DNA of 64,000 nucleotides from Martelella sp. HB161492 (lineage in GTDB: Bacteria; Pseudomonadota; Alphaproteobacteria; Rhizobiales; Rhizobiaceae): NCBI RefSeq assembly GCF_013184775.1, contig NZ_JAATVV010000012.1:145203-209202 (forward strand), read 5' to 3'. Made by a program: the position numbers and the translations under genes. The first letter of the stretch is position 1. Each line of letters starts with the position of its first letter. The notes below the pieces were generated by a model. That model worked only from the letters and a program-made list of their open reading frames with translations. It was not told the origin of the DNA and did not search any database. This document shows, piece by piece, positions 56,609 through 64,000 of this stretch.

Positions 56609-57394
56609 CGAGAGCAGGTCAAAATGCCCCACATGGCAGACGCTTCCCGGCTTTTCGATCATCGCCAGCCGGAAGGACAGCCAGGCTTCAAGAGCATCGG
56701 CCTCGATCGCGCCGATCTCCAGCAATGGCTGGCGGAAGCCTTCCAGAAAGGACCGCTGCAACGCCACCATCGAGGCATCAAGCTCCCATGGGCTCTTGCG
56801 CAGGAAGACCGTTCGGCCACGCCGTGACAGGGCGAGCGCCAACGCCATGGTGGCATCGGGGCCAAGCGCCGGACCGAACCCCTTGTCGCCACGCTGATGG
56901 CGGTTGAAGCCCTCGACGATCCGGCAATCCAGTGGATGGGCCATAGACCAGTGCACAGCGCCATTATAGGTGAGCGTGGCATAGAGTGTGCTGCCAGTCC
57001 TCGTGATATGCGCCGCTATTCTGGAACAGAACTCATCCGAACACAGATCGAAAAGCGCCGAGGCCGTGACAATCCCGTCCCCGGTCAGCGGCAGATCATC
57101 CGGATCGGCAAGATCATGCTGCAGAAACCGGCCGGCCGCAGCCACGCCGGCCAGCCGCCGCCGCGCCACGGCAAGCAGCGCCGGGTCATTGTCGACCATC
57201 AGCCAGCGTGCACCATCCGGCAAAGCCGGAGCGAGCGCACGATAGGTCGCGCCGGTGCCGCAACCGAGGTCAACAACGCCCGGATCGGGCAAAGACGCAA
57301 TATGGCCGGCAAGCATGGCAATGAGATCGCGATCCCGCGCAGTACGATCCGCCGCCTCGCGCAGATCAAGCCAGTCTATCTGAAAACGGCTCAT
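56597..57394 (-). CDS. Class I SAM-dependent methyltransferase
   Basis: 265 residues from the ATG at 57394, chosen for its GGAGG spacing; ATG 57400 is possible. Motif I is VVDLGCGTGATYRAL, motif II WLMVDNDPALLAVARR, with FLQHDLADPDDLPLT later. The C-terminal half (TYNGAVHWSMAHPLD and beyond) is the family-specific part. It overlaps the glycosyltransferase stop (ATGA). Probably methylates the product of this cluster. The substrate is unknown. Confidence 0.88.
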   Translation of the reverse strand: MSRFQIDWLDLREAADRTARDRDLIAMLAGHIASLPDPGVVDLGCGTGATYRALAPALPDGARWLMVDNDPALLAVARRRLAGVAAAGRFLQHDLADPDDLPLTGDGIVTASALFDLCSDEFCSRIAAHITRTGSTLYATLTYNGAVHWSMAHPLDCRIVEGFNRHQRGDKGFGPALGPDATMALALALSRRGRTVFLRKSPWELDASMVALQRSFLEGFRQPLLEIGAIEADALEAWLSFRLAMIEKPGSVCHVGHFDLLSLPA

Positions 57395-58434
57395 GCCCAT
57401 CCCTCCAGAATATCCGACACGATTGCCGCCGTTGCCTCCCAGCGCGGCAGATGTCGGCTCGATTGCCGCGCGGCTTCAGCCATCGCGCGGCGCTGTCCGG
57501 CATCAAGCAGAAGCGGACGCAGCGCAGCCGCAAAGCCAACAATATCATCAACCGGCACCAGCGTCCCGGCCATATCGGGCACCAGATCAGGCACTGCACC
57601 GGCAGCACAGCCGACCACGGGAAGGCCATGGGCAAGCGCCTCGGCAAAGGCCATGCCATAGCCCTCATACCGGCTGGCGAGCGCAAAGAGATGCGCGCTC
57701 TGCCAATAGGGTTCCAGCGCCTCAACCGCTCCGGTGAACGCGATGCGGTGATCGAGACCAGCCTTTTTCACCAGCCGCCGCAGCGCGGCGGCCGTCTGAC
57801 GGTCAAAGGCTTCACTGCCGATGATGGTGGCCTTCCATTCGAGATCTTCAACACTCTTCAGCGCCGCAATCAGCACATCATGCCCCTTGCGCGGCGTCAG
57901 TGTGCCCACAGAGAGGATATGCGGCGCGCCCTCACCGGCCTCGGCAAAGGGTGCCGGATCGGTTCCGGGCATCGCAACTGCCAACCGTCCATGCGCAACA
58001 GCATAGTCGCCAGCAAGCAGGCGTGCCGTTGCTGGCGACGTCGCAATCACACCCCGGACGTAGCGCAGCGCCATCCTCTCGCTCTGATACAGCCTCGCCT
58101 GCTCGTCAGGTCCAAGGCCGGTTTCAAGCGCCAGCGGATGATGGACAAGCGCGACGATGCGAAGTCGCAAAGCCTCGCGCGCGGCCCAGTCGCCCATCAC
58201 GCCGAAGGCAAGGCCGTCAATCAGCACAAGCCTGTCGTCCGGCACCTCAGACAGAAGCCGCTCGGCCCTAGCGCGCACGCCATGATCCGGCGCCGGAAAG
58301 CCCGCGCCAAGCGCCAGCGGATGCACCCGCCAGCCAAGGGCTTCAAGCCCGGAAATCACCCGGCGATCATAGCCATAGCCACCGGTCTTGGATGTCAGCT
58401 CCCCCGGATAGGCAAAATAGACCGTGCCTCTCAA
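57391..58434 (-). CDS. Glycosyltransferase family 4
   Basis: 347 residues starting from a TTG at 58434 that overlaps the QueD-like stop (TTGA) with GAGG at proper distance. GT-B fold. SVGTLTPRKGHDVLIAAL opens the C-terminal Rossmann domain, and ASRYEGYGMAFAEALAHG carries the EX7E donor-binding pair. An N-terminal segment reads GGYGYDRRVISGLEALGW. It transfers a sugar from a nucleotide donor to an unknown acceptor, plausibly the pterin-like molecule implied by the neighbours. Confidence 0.88.
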   Translation of the reverse strand: MRGTVYFAYPGELTSKTGGYGYDRRVISGLEALGWRVHPLALGAGFPAPDHGVRARAERLLSEVPDDRLVLIDGLAFGVMGDWAAREALRLRIVALVHHPLALETGLGPDEQARLYQSERMALRYVRGVIATSPATARLLAGDYAVAHGRLAVAMPGTDPAPFAEAGEGAPHILSVGTLTPRKGHDVLIAALKSVEDLEWKATIIGSEAFDRQTAAALRRLVKKAGLDHRIAFTGAVEALEPYWQSAHLFALASRYEGYGMAFAEALAHGLPVVGCAAGAVPDLVPDMAGTLVPVDDIVGFAAALRPLLLDAGQRRAMAEAARQSSRHLPRWEATAAIVSDILEGWA

Positions 58435-58829
58435 AGATCGGCCTCATACCATCCGCGTGCCGCATGGGATTCATGCAGCGTCACCCGGATCCGGCAGATA
58501 CGATGGCTGCCTGCGCCAAGCTGCCCCTCGTCAACAGCCATGCGCAGACGGTCGAATATGAATTTCGCGACGACCTCCGTCGTCGTCACCTTGCCCGTGA
58601 ATTCCGGACGTTCGTCGAGATTTTGATAGTTGAGCGGCTTCAGCACCGCAGACAGAACACGTGTTGCCGCGCCGATATCAACAGCCAGTCCGTCTTCATC
58701 AAGATCATTGGTAAAAAAGGCAGCATCAACGACGAAGGTCGCACCATGCATCGCCTGCGCCGGGCCGAATACCGGCCTTGGCAGGCTGTGAGCGATCATG
58801 ATGTGGTCGCGAACCTCGATGGAAAACAT
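58431..58829 (-). CDS. QueD/PTPS-like protein with altered active site
   Basis: 132 residues of the 6-pyruvoyltetrahydropterin/6-carboxytetrahydropterin synthase fold. Recognisable: VRDHIMIAHSL, FGPAQAMHGATFVVD, LAVDIGAATRVL and VTLHESHAARGWYE. Against classical QueD: His14 aligns with the first zinc ligand and His28 with the second, but the third (HGH) is Ala30; the catalytic Cys upstream of HGH is absent; and the LDH of the triad is LNYQ. Glu120 is retained. It may thus have another activity, or bind pterin without the usual chemistry. Similar proteins exist in other proteobacteria as I recall. Confidence 0.8.
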   Translation of the reverse strand: MFSIEVRDHIMIAHSLPRPVFGPAQAMHGATFVVDAAFFTNDLDEDGLAVDIGAATRVLSAVLKPLNYQNLDERPEFTGKVTTTEVVAKFIFDRLRMAVDEGQLGAGSHRICRIRVTLHESHAARGWYEADL

Positions 58830-58841
58830 TGACTTACCCCT

Positions 58842-59828
58842 TCAATAGACAACACGGTGACAAAGCGTGGCCGGATCGGTGAGGATCGCGGCGTAATGCG
58901 CAGCCAGCGCCGAAAACGGCGTCTCGCCGGAAATCAATGCCTCAAGCCGGTCATCGGCCAGAAGGGTCAGCGCCTTTGCCATGCGCCGCTGCAACGGCCA
59001 GCGCGCCCGGCGGTTCGCCGGAACGGCGCCAACCTGCGAGCTGATGAGCGAGAGACGCCGTGCATGGAACGGGCCGCCGAGCGGCAGACAGACCTGCCTG
59101 TCGCCAAACCAGCTCGCCTCGACGATCCGCGCCTCCTGCCCGGCATGGAGGATGGCCTCTCCGAGCGCCTCGCCCGAGCCGCTGGCATTGATGGCGACAT
59201 CGAATCCCGACGCCATATCTGCCGTGCCGAAGGCAATACCAAGCTTTGCGGCCAGCGCCGCCCGATCGCGATTGACATCAACAAGCAGAACATCAGTGCC
59301 GGGCACCGCATTGGCGAGGAAGGCGACAAGCGCACCAACGACGCCGGCACCATAGACGACCACCTGGTCACCCGGCTGAACTGCGGCATCCCAGATGATA
59401 TTGAGCGCTGTTTCCATATTGGCAGCCAGCACGGCGCGGCCTGGCGGAACCTTATCCGGCAAGGGATTCAGCATGGCCGCCGGCAGAACGAAACGATCCT
59501 GATGCGGATGAAGGCAGAAGACCATGCGCCCCACGAGGTCAGGCGGACCTTTCTCCACCTGACCGACGGCGCAATAGCCGTATTTCACCGGGAAGGAAAA
59601 GTGACCGGCCATATTCGGCGCGCGCATGCGCTCCATCTCGCTTTCCGGTACACCGCCGCGAAAAACCAGCGCTTCGGTGCCCCGGCTGATGCCGGAATAG
59701 CACATACGCACCACCGCGCCATGCTGATCGGCAGGCGCCAGATCTTCGCTGCGGATTTCCGCAATACCGGCGGAGACAACCCACAATGCCTGCGCCGTTT
59801 CCCCATGGCCTTGCCGGCTGATATTCAC
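58842..59828 (-). CDS. Zinc-type alcohol dehydrogenase-like oxidoreductase of the QueD cluster
   Basis: 328 residues, MDR superfamily. YSGISRGTEALVFRGGVPES replaces the usual CGVCHTD zinc loop, so catalytic zinc binding is unlikely. The Rossmann motif VVVYGAGVVGALVAFLA, then VLLVDVNRDRAALAAKLG, is intact, and FDVAINASGSGEALGEAI is family-typical. It is upstream of the QueD-like gene by 12 bases and shares its operon. It probably oxidises or reduces a sugar or side-chain carbon of the product. Confidence 0.85.
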   Translation of the reverse strand: MNISRQGHGETAQALWVVSAGIAEIRSEDLAPADQHGAVVRMCYSGISRGTEALVFRGGVPESEMERMRAPNMAGHFSFPVKYGYCAVGQVEKGPPDLVGRMVFCLHPHQDRFVLPAAMLNPLPDKVPPGRAVLAANMETALNIIWDAAVQPGDQVVVYGAGVVGALVAFLANAVPGTDVLLVDVNRDRAALAAKLGIAFGTADMASGFDVAINASGSGEALGEAILHAGQEARIVEASWFGDRQVCLPLGGPFHARRLSLISSQVGAVPANRRARWPLQRRMAKALTLLADDRLEALISGETPFSALAAHYAAILTDPATLCHRVVY

Positions 59829-60060
59829 GGATACCCCCTCCTGCCGGCCACAAACAGCGTACCGCCAGTCACGTCCACCTGCTCAAGTCAGCCTGTCACG
59901 CAGCTTTCCGCTCCGCAACTGAAGGCTGCGAATTCTGCTGCGATATACTTGCCAGTCCCCATAAATTTCGTACCCTGATGCCCTGACCGTCCCGGAATAA
60001 AACCCTGCGCGTAAAAACGGGACACTTCGCTGAAACAGTTTGCAAAACAGGCTCATCGGG

Positions 60061-60870
60061 ATGACACGAGGCAGACAAAGGCCAGCCGCCGCAGATCATC
60101 GGCGTGAAAGCGCAGCAGCGACGAAACGCGCCCTTTTGATCGACACAGCCTTCTCGCTCGCCCTGATCTATATTCTCTCCGTCATCTTCTATCTGGTTTT
60201 TGCTGCCTGGCTTTCGGTATCGGCGATAACAACGGCCCTGGCGTCCGCCGCTCTGCTGCTGCTGTTCGTTCTCCTGCCACTCGGACTTGCCGCCCATGAT
60301 CATGACCGGTTCGGCTATGCCAATCTCGTCACAGCCATCCGGGCGGCCCTGACCATCCTTGTCATCGCCGTCCTGCTGATCGGCCAGATCCCGAACGCCA
60401 ATGGCACTGCCTTGCAGATCATCCTTGCCATCATCCTCACGGCACTTGCCCTCGATGGCGTCGATGGCTGGCTCGCCCGCCGCTTCCGCCAGACGTCCGC
60501 TTTCGGCGCACGCTTCGACATGGAAATCGATGCCCTGATGATCCTGACCCTGTCCGCAGCGGCCCTGCTTCTGGGCAAGACGGGCTTCTGGGTGCTTCTG
60601 ATCGGGCTGATGCGCTATATATTCGTCATCGGCCAATCGATCGCGCCGTTCATGCGGCGTCCGCTGCCGCCGTCTTTCACCCGCAAGCTGATCTGCGTGG
60701 TGCAGATCGCTGCCCTTTGCGTCATTCTCCTGCCATCCGTCATGCCGCCCGTCTCTTCGCTGATTGCCGGCCTGTCGCTCCTGCTGCTTGTCTTTTCCTT
60801 CTCGCGGGACACGGCCTATCTGCTGGCCCATCGCCATGATGATGACGGGATGCCCGTTCATCAGGATTGA
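60061..60870 (+). CDS. CDP-alcohol phosphatidyltransferase family membrane protein
   Basis: 269 residues from the ATG at 60061. The signature DG-x2-AR-x8-G-x3-D-x3-D is visible as DGWLARRFRQTSAFGARFDM then EID. About seven helices surround it. This family transfers a phospho-alcohol from CDP-diacylglycerol or a CDP-alcohol. The product and alcohol are unknown. It diverges from the dehydrogenase gene by 232 bases and precedes the alkaline-phosphatase-fold protein, so it may link a lipid or phospho-alcohol to the same cluster, or be independent. Confidence 0.85.
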   Translation: MTRGRQRPAAADHRRESAAATKRALLIDTAFSLALIYILSVIFYLVFAAWLSVSAITTALASAALLLLFVLLPLGLAAHDHDRFGYANLVTAIRAALTILVIAVLLIGQIPNANGTALQIILAIILTALALDGVDGWLARRFRQTSAFGARFDMEIDALMILTLSAAALLLGKTGFWVLLIGLMRYIFVIGQSIAPFMRRPLPPSFTRKLICVVQIAALCVILLPSVMPPVSSLIAGLSLLLLVFSFSRDTAYLLAHRHDDDGMPVHQD

Positions 60871-61062
60871 CAAGACGGGCACACACGGCAAAAACCACGG
60901 CATCCGGAGCGAACCGAAAGCCTATTGAAGAAACCTTGGACATCGCCCGATCGGCACGAAACCAGAATCGACAAAGGCATGCGGCTTCACCAGAATGACA
61001 GGGCAGCGATCTGATGCGATCGCAGCGACTTGTGCCTGAAGGCAGCCAGAGGACAGTTCATC

Positions 61063-62703
61063 ATGACGATTGATCAGGGCGACAGCCATCGCCAGCGGTC
61101 CTTTGGCAGCGTCGGCCTCGCCGCGATCGTCTTCGTTGTCATCACCTTTTTCGTGCTGACGCTGCCTGATTATCCGGCGGCACTGGTGCCGGCCACCTTC
61201 CTGCGGATTCCGCTGGAAATCCCGCTGGCAGGCCTCTTGCTGCTGCTGCTGCCGCGCCGTACAGCGCTCGCCCTTGCAGCCCTGTTCACCCTGCTGATTG
61301 CCATCCTGCTCTTTCTCAAGCTGGCCGATCTCGGCGTCGAGACCGCCTTCAGGCGCCCCTTCAATCCCTATCTAGATCTGAAGATGCTGGCTGACGGCTG
61401 GAATGTCCTGTCCGGCGCGGTCGGAACACTCAAGGCCGCCTTTGTCACCGGCGCAGCCATATTCGGCTATATCGCCATTCTCTATCTCTTCTGGCGGACA
61501 CAGAAGCACATGGCTGGCGCCGGCAGGGTTGAGGCACATGTGACCGCACTGGCCTTTGTCGCCATCCTCGCGCTCGGTGTCGTGCTGATCATGCTGAGCC
61601 AGGTCGTCCCGGTGCGCTCCTTTGCCGATCTCAGAACACCGTCCTATGTCAGTGCAAGAATCCAGCTCGTGCTGCGTTCCGTCGCAGATATGCGCCGCTT
61701 CGAGAATGCGCTGTCGCGCCAGGAGGCGCTCCCACCAACCGATCAGCTGTTCCAGGCGATCAAGGGCCGCGATGTGGTCGTCATTTTCGTCGAGAGCTAT
61801 GGCCGCAGCGCCATTGAGGACCCCCGCTACAAGCCCGTTCTCGCCCCGCGGCTGAGCGCAATCGAGCGAGAGCTCGATAGCGCCGGCTTTTCCTCGGCCA
61901 GCGGCTGGAGCCTTTCACCGACCATGGGCGGCCTCAGCTGGCTTGCCCATGGCACGCTGCTGTCCGGCCTGTGGATCAATAACCAGGCCCGCTACGACCG
62001 GCTGATGATCAGCGACCGCGACAGTCTCAACCGGCTGTTTCACGAGGCCGGCTGGCGGACAGCCGCGGTCATGCCCGCCATTACCGCGAACTGGCCGGAA
62101 TCGTCCTATTTTGGCTATGATGACATCTTCACCGCTGCCGATCTCGGCTATAAGGGCAAGCCCTTCAACTGGGTCACCATGCCGGATCAATACACGCTTG
62201 CCGCTTTCGACCGTCTTGTGCGTCACGGCGATGTCACCGACAACCGGCCGGTAATGACCGAAATGACGCTTGTTTCAAGCCATGCGCCCTGGACCCCCGT
62301 CCCGAGGCTGATCGACTGGGCAAGCGTCGGCGATGGCCGGGTCTTTGACGATCAGGCCACCAGCGGCGAGACACCCGCCAAGGTCTGGTCCGACCCTGAC
62401 GACATCCGCCGCCACTATATCGCGACGATTGACTATTCGATGCAGACGATCGGCGACTATATCAGCCGGTATGGCGACAACGCCGTGTTCATCATTCTCG
62501 GCGATCACCAGCCAGCACCGCTCGTTACCGGCGACAATGCATCACGCGATGTTCCGGTTCACGTCATCACCAGAGACGCACCGCTTGTCGACAGCTTCGA
62601 GAAAAACGGTTTCACCGCCGGCATGGTGCCGGCAAGCAGCGCAGCCGACATCCCGATGGATGCGATGCGACAGCTGCTGATCAGGCTCTTTTCGGCATCA
62701 TAG
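61063..62703 (+). CDS. Membrane alkaline-phosphatase-superfamily (LTA synthase/sulfatase-like) enzyme
   Basis: 546 residues from the ATG at 61063. Four or five N-terminal helices (about 20-190) are followed by a periplasmic domain: metal Glu in VVVIFVESYGRSAIED, catalytic Thr or Ser in GWSLSPTMGGLSWLAHG, and GDHQPAP near the end with YDYSMQTIGDY-like context. These match the phosphoglycerol or phosphoethanolamine transferases and related sulfatases. It probably modifies a periplasmic glycan or lipid. The 3' end overlaps murB by 23 bases in convergent orientation. Confidence 0.85.
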   Translation: MTIDQGDSHRQRSFGSVGLAAIVFVVITFFVLTLPDYPAALVPATFLRIPLEIPLAGLLLLLLPRRTALALAALFTLLIAILLFLKLADLGVETAFRRPFNPYLDLKMLADGWNVLSGAVGTLKAAFVTGAAIFGYIAILYLFWRTQKHMAGAGRVEAHVTALAFVAILALGVVLIMLSQVVPVRSFADLRTPSYVSARIQLVLRSVADMRRFENALSRQEALPPTDQLFQAIKGRDVVVIFVESYGRSAIEDPRYKPVLAPRLSAIERELDSAGFSSASGWSLSPTMGGLSWLAHGTLLSGLWINNQARYDRLMISDRDSLNRLFHEAGWRTAAVMPAITANWPESSYFGYDDIFTAADLGYKGKPFNWVTMPDQYTLAAFDRLVRHGDVTDNRPVMTEMTLVSSHAPWTPVPRLIDWASVGDGRVFDDQATSGETPAKVWSDPDDIRRHYIATIDYSMQTIGDYISRYGDNAVFIILGDHQPAPLVTGDNASRDVPVHVITRDAPLVDSFEKNGFTAGMVPASSAADIPMDAMRQLLIRLFSAS

Positions 62704-63724
62704 GATTGCCGAACACCACCGGCTCCTGCTGAAGCGTCACGCCGAAGCGTTGCCGCACCCGCTCCGTGACAAGACGCGCCAGGGCCTCAACATCCCTGTG
62801 GGTGGTCGACAGACCATGATTGACCAGAACCAGCGCATGGCCTTCATACATGCCGACCGGCCCCAGCCTTGTCCCTTTCAGTCCGCATTGTTCGATCAGC
62901 CAGCCGGCCGAAAGCTTGATCCGGCCGTCATCCTGGGGGTAACGCGGCCCGCCGGCTATCGCCTCGGCAATGGCCGGGGCTACAATCGGATTGTGAAAGA
63001 AAGAGCCGGCATTGCCGAGCCGTCTCCAGTCTGGCAGTTTCGAGCCCCTGAGGGCCGTGACTGCCGCAAACACAGCGGCCGGCGAAGGCGCTGAACCCAG
63101 CTGTTCAAGCCCCGGATATTGGCAATTGGCTGTCCAGTCGCGCGGCAAAGCCAGCGATACCGAGACAATGATATAGCGCCCGGGCTCATGCTTGAAGACA
63201 CTGTGCCGATAGGAAAACGCGCAGGCTTGGCGGTCAAAGCGGATCAGCTGGCGCGCTTTGCGGTCGAAGGCCGTCAGCTCATGGAAGACATCCGACAGCT
63301 GCACCCCATAGGCGCCGATATTCTGCACGGGTGCCGCACCTGCGGTTCCGGGAATCCCGGCAAGATTTTCCAGTCCACCGATGCCAAGATCAACGGTCCA
63401 GCGCACGACGTCATCCCAGACTTCACCGGCGCCAGCCGTAACGATGAAATGTGTTCCGGTTTCCCGCAGCGTCCGCTCGCGGATCCGCATCAGGCCAATG
63501 AGCCCGTCAATCTCTTCTGCGAGAACAACATTGCTGCCGCCACCAAGAATATAGAGCGGCAACATCTGGCGCGCCGACAGCTCATCCAGCGCCATGATAT
63601 CCGCCAGGCCGGTAATTTCCATACCGCCCAGCGCCCGCGAAACAAGCTTCAGCGTATTGCAATGGGAGAGATCATAATCGTGCCGGAAAGGCCCGACAGG
63701 CTGCGCATAGGATCCGGACGTCAT
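62681..63724 (-). CDS. murB: UDP-N-acetylenolpyruvoylglucosamine reductase (type I MurB-like)
   Basis: 347 residues. FAD-binding segment YILGGGSNVVLAEEIDGLIG, LENLAGIPGTAGAAPVQNIG, YRHSVFK (type I tyrosine loop), GNAGSFFHNP with the acid-catalyst Ser, and QQEPVVFG with the Glu. It reduces UDP-GlcNAc-enolpyruvate to UDP-MurNAc with NADPH. It resembles the E. coli type rather than the shorter type II MurB I would expect in the alphaproteobacterial cell-wall cluster, and no cell-wall genes adjoin, so it may be a second copy. Confidence 0.9.
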   Translation of the reverse strand: MTSGSYAQPVGPFRHDYDLSHCNTLKLVSRALGGMEITGLADIMALDELSARQMLPLYILGGGSNVVLAEEIDGLIGLMRIRERTLRETGTHFIVTAGAGEVWDDVVRWTVDLGIGGLENLAGIPGTAGAAPVQNIGAYGVQLSDVFHELTAFDRKARQLIRFDRQACAFSYRHSVFKHEPGRYIIVSVSLALPRDWTANCQYPGLEQLGSAPSPAAVFAAVTALRGSKLPDWRRLGNAGSFFHNPIVAPAIAEAIAGGPRYPQDDGRIKLSAGWLIEQCGLKGTRLGPVGMYEGHALVLVNHGLSTTHRDVEALARLVTERVRQRFGVTLQQEPVVFGNPMMPKRA

Positions 63725-63875
63725 TCAACCTCGCTGACAATCTCGCGCTGAAACCGGAAAACCGTTCAGGCCCCGCCACATTAGCGCCGCGACAGAGCGA
63801 CGGCAACCGCTGCGCCGGCGCGCAAGTGCGGACGGCCGTCAGCAGGATCGAGAGCACAACGCTTTGCTTCCGGGC

Positions 63876-63905
63876 AAAAAAAATCCCCGTCTATTGGACG
63901 GGGAT
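63876..63905 (-). terminator. Terminator after tRNA-fMet
   Basis: On the minus strand ATCCCCGT (63905-63898) pairs with ACGGGGAT (63890-63883), followed by TTTTTTT. Four bases downstream of the tRNA. Confidence 0.9.
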
Positions 63906-63906
63906 C

Positions 63907-63985
<79 letters not shown>

Positions 63986-64000
63986 TTATCCTTTGAGCAC

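Overview
The window (about 60% GC) looks like chromosomal DNA of a rhizobial alphaproteobacterium (Hyphomicrobiales, probably Rhizobiaceae-like). The signs are a RirA-type iron regulator, a ChvE/GguAB-type sugar ABC transporter, KduI/KduD, a second FtsK-like translocase without a membrane domain, dense solute uptake and catabolic operons, and short palindromic intergenic repeats of the rhizobial RIME kind. No prophage, transposase, integrase or CRISPR array was seen.

Layout: (1) 1-10443, minus strand: a ten-gene catabolic operon with a two-component flavin monooxygenase, amidase, PuuE-like deacetylase, amidohydrolase, flavin reductase, AraC regulator, an FMO-like flavoprotein, a DUF5591-like protein, a Pht5-like protein and a truncated 8-oxoguanine-deaminase-like gene. 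It looks like oxidation of an N-heterocycle or amide followed by stepwise hydrolysis. (2) 10725-14721: an alcohol dehydrogenase and the uronate genes kduI, kduD and a hydratase. (3) 15037-21843: an RND efflux pump divergent from an OmpR/EnvZ-type pair. (4) 22068-28981: a sensor kinase coupled to a REC-DUF3369-EAL protein, then ftsK. (5) 29303-37132: a TetR regulator, membrane PQQ glucose-type dehydrogenase, a nitrate/sulfonate-family ABC transporter, DUF4186 and an orphan UgpC-like ATPase. (6) 37620-44863: a GntR-controlled tripartite tricarboxylate transporter locus with RraA-like, SDR and FucI-like enzymes. (7) 45164-50617: mmsB, mmsA, chvE and a second chvE copy. (8) 51067-54914: tRNA-Arg, a split PQQ polyol-type dehydrogenase (SldA/SldB-like) and rirA. 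(9) 55249-62703: cytochrome b561, then an unusual cluster of a RibD-type reductase, methyltransferase, glycosyltransferase, a QueD-like protein lacking classical active-site residues, a dehydrogenase, a CDP-alcohol phosphatidyltransferase and an alkaline-phosphatase-fold membrane enzyme. (10) murB and tRNA-fMet.

The best candidates for undescribed biology are the QueD-like/RibD-like/glycosyltransferase/methyltransferase cluster (55832-59828), which reads as a pathway to a modified pterin-like or glycosylated small molecule; the N-heterocycle-type operon (1-10443); and a roughly 200-bp repeat (four copies) with near-perfect terminal inverted repeats that sits next to transcription terminators, two of them flanked by duplicated terminator hairpins.

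All functions are read from the translated sequence and motif recognition. No database search was possible. Start codons were chosen by eye from Shine-Dalgarno sequences and overlaps with neighbours.
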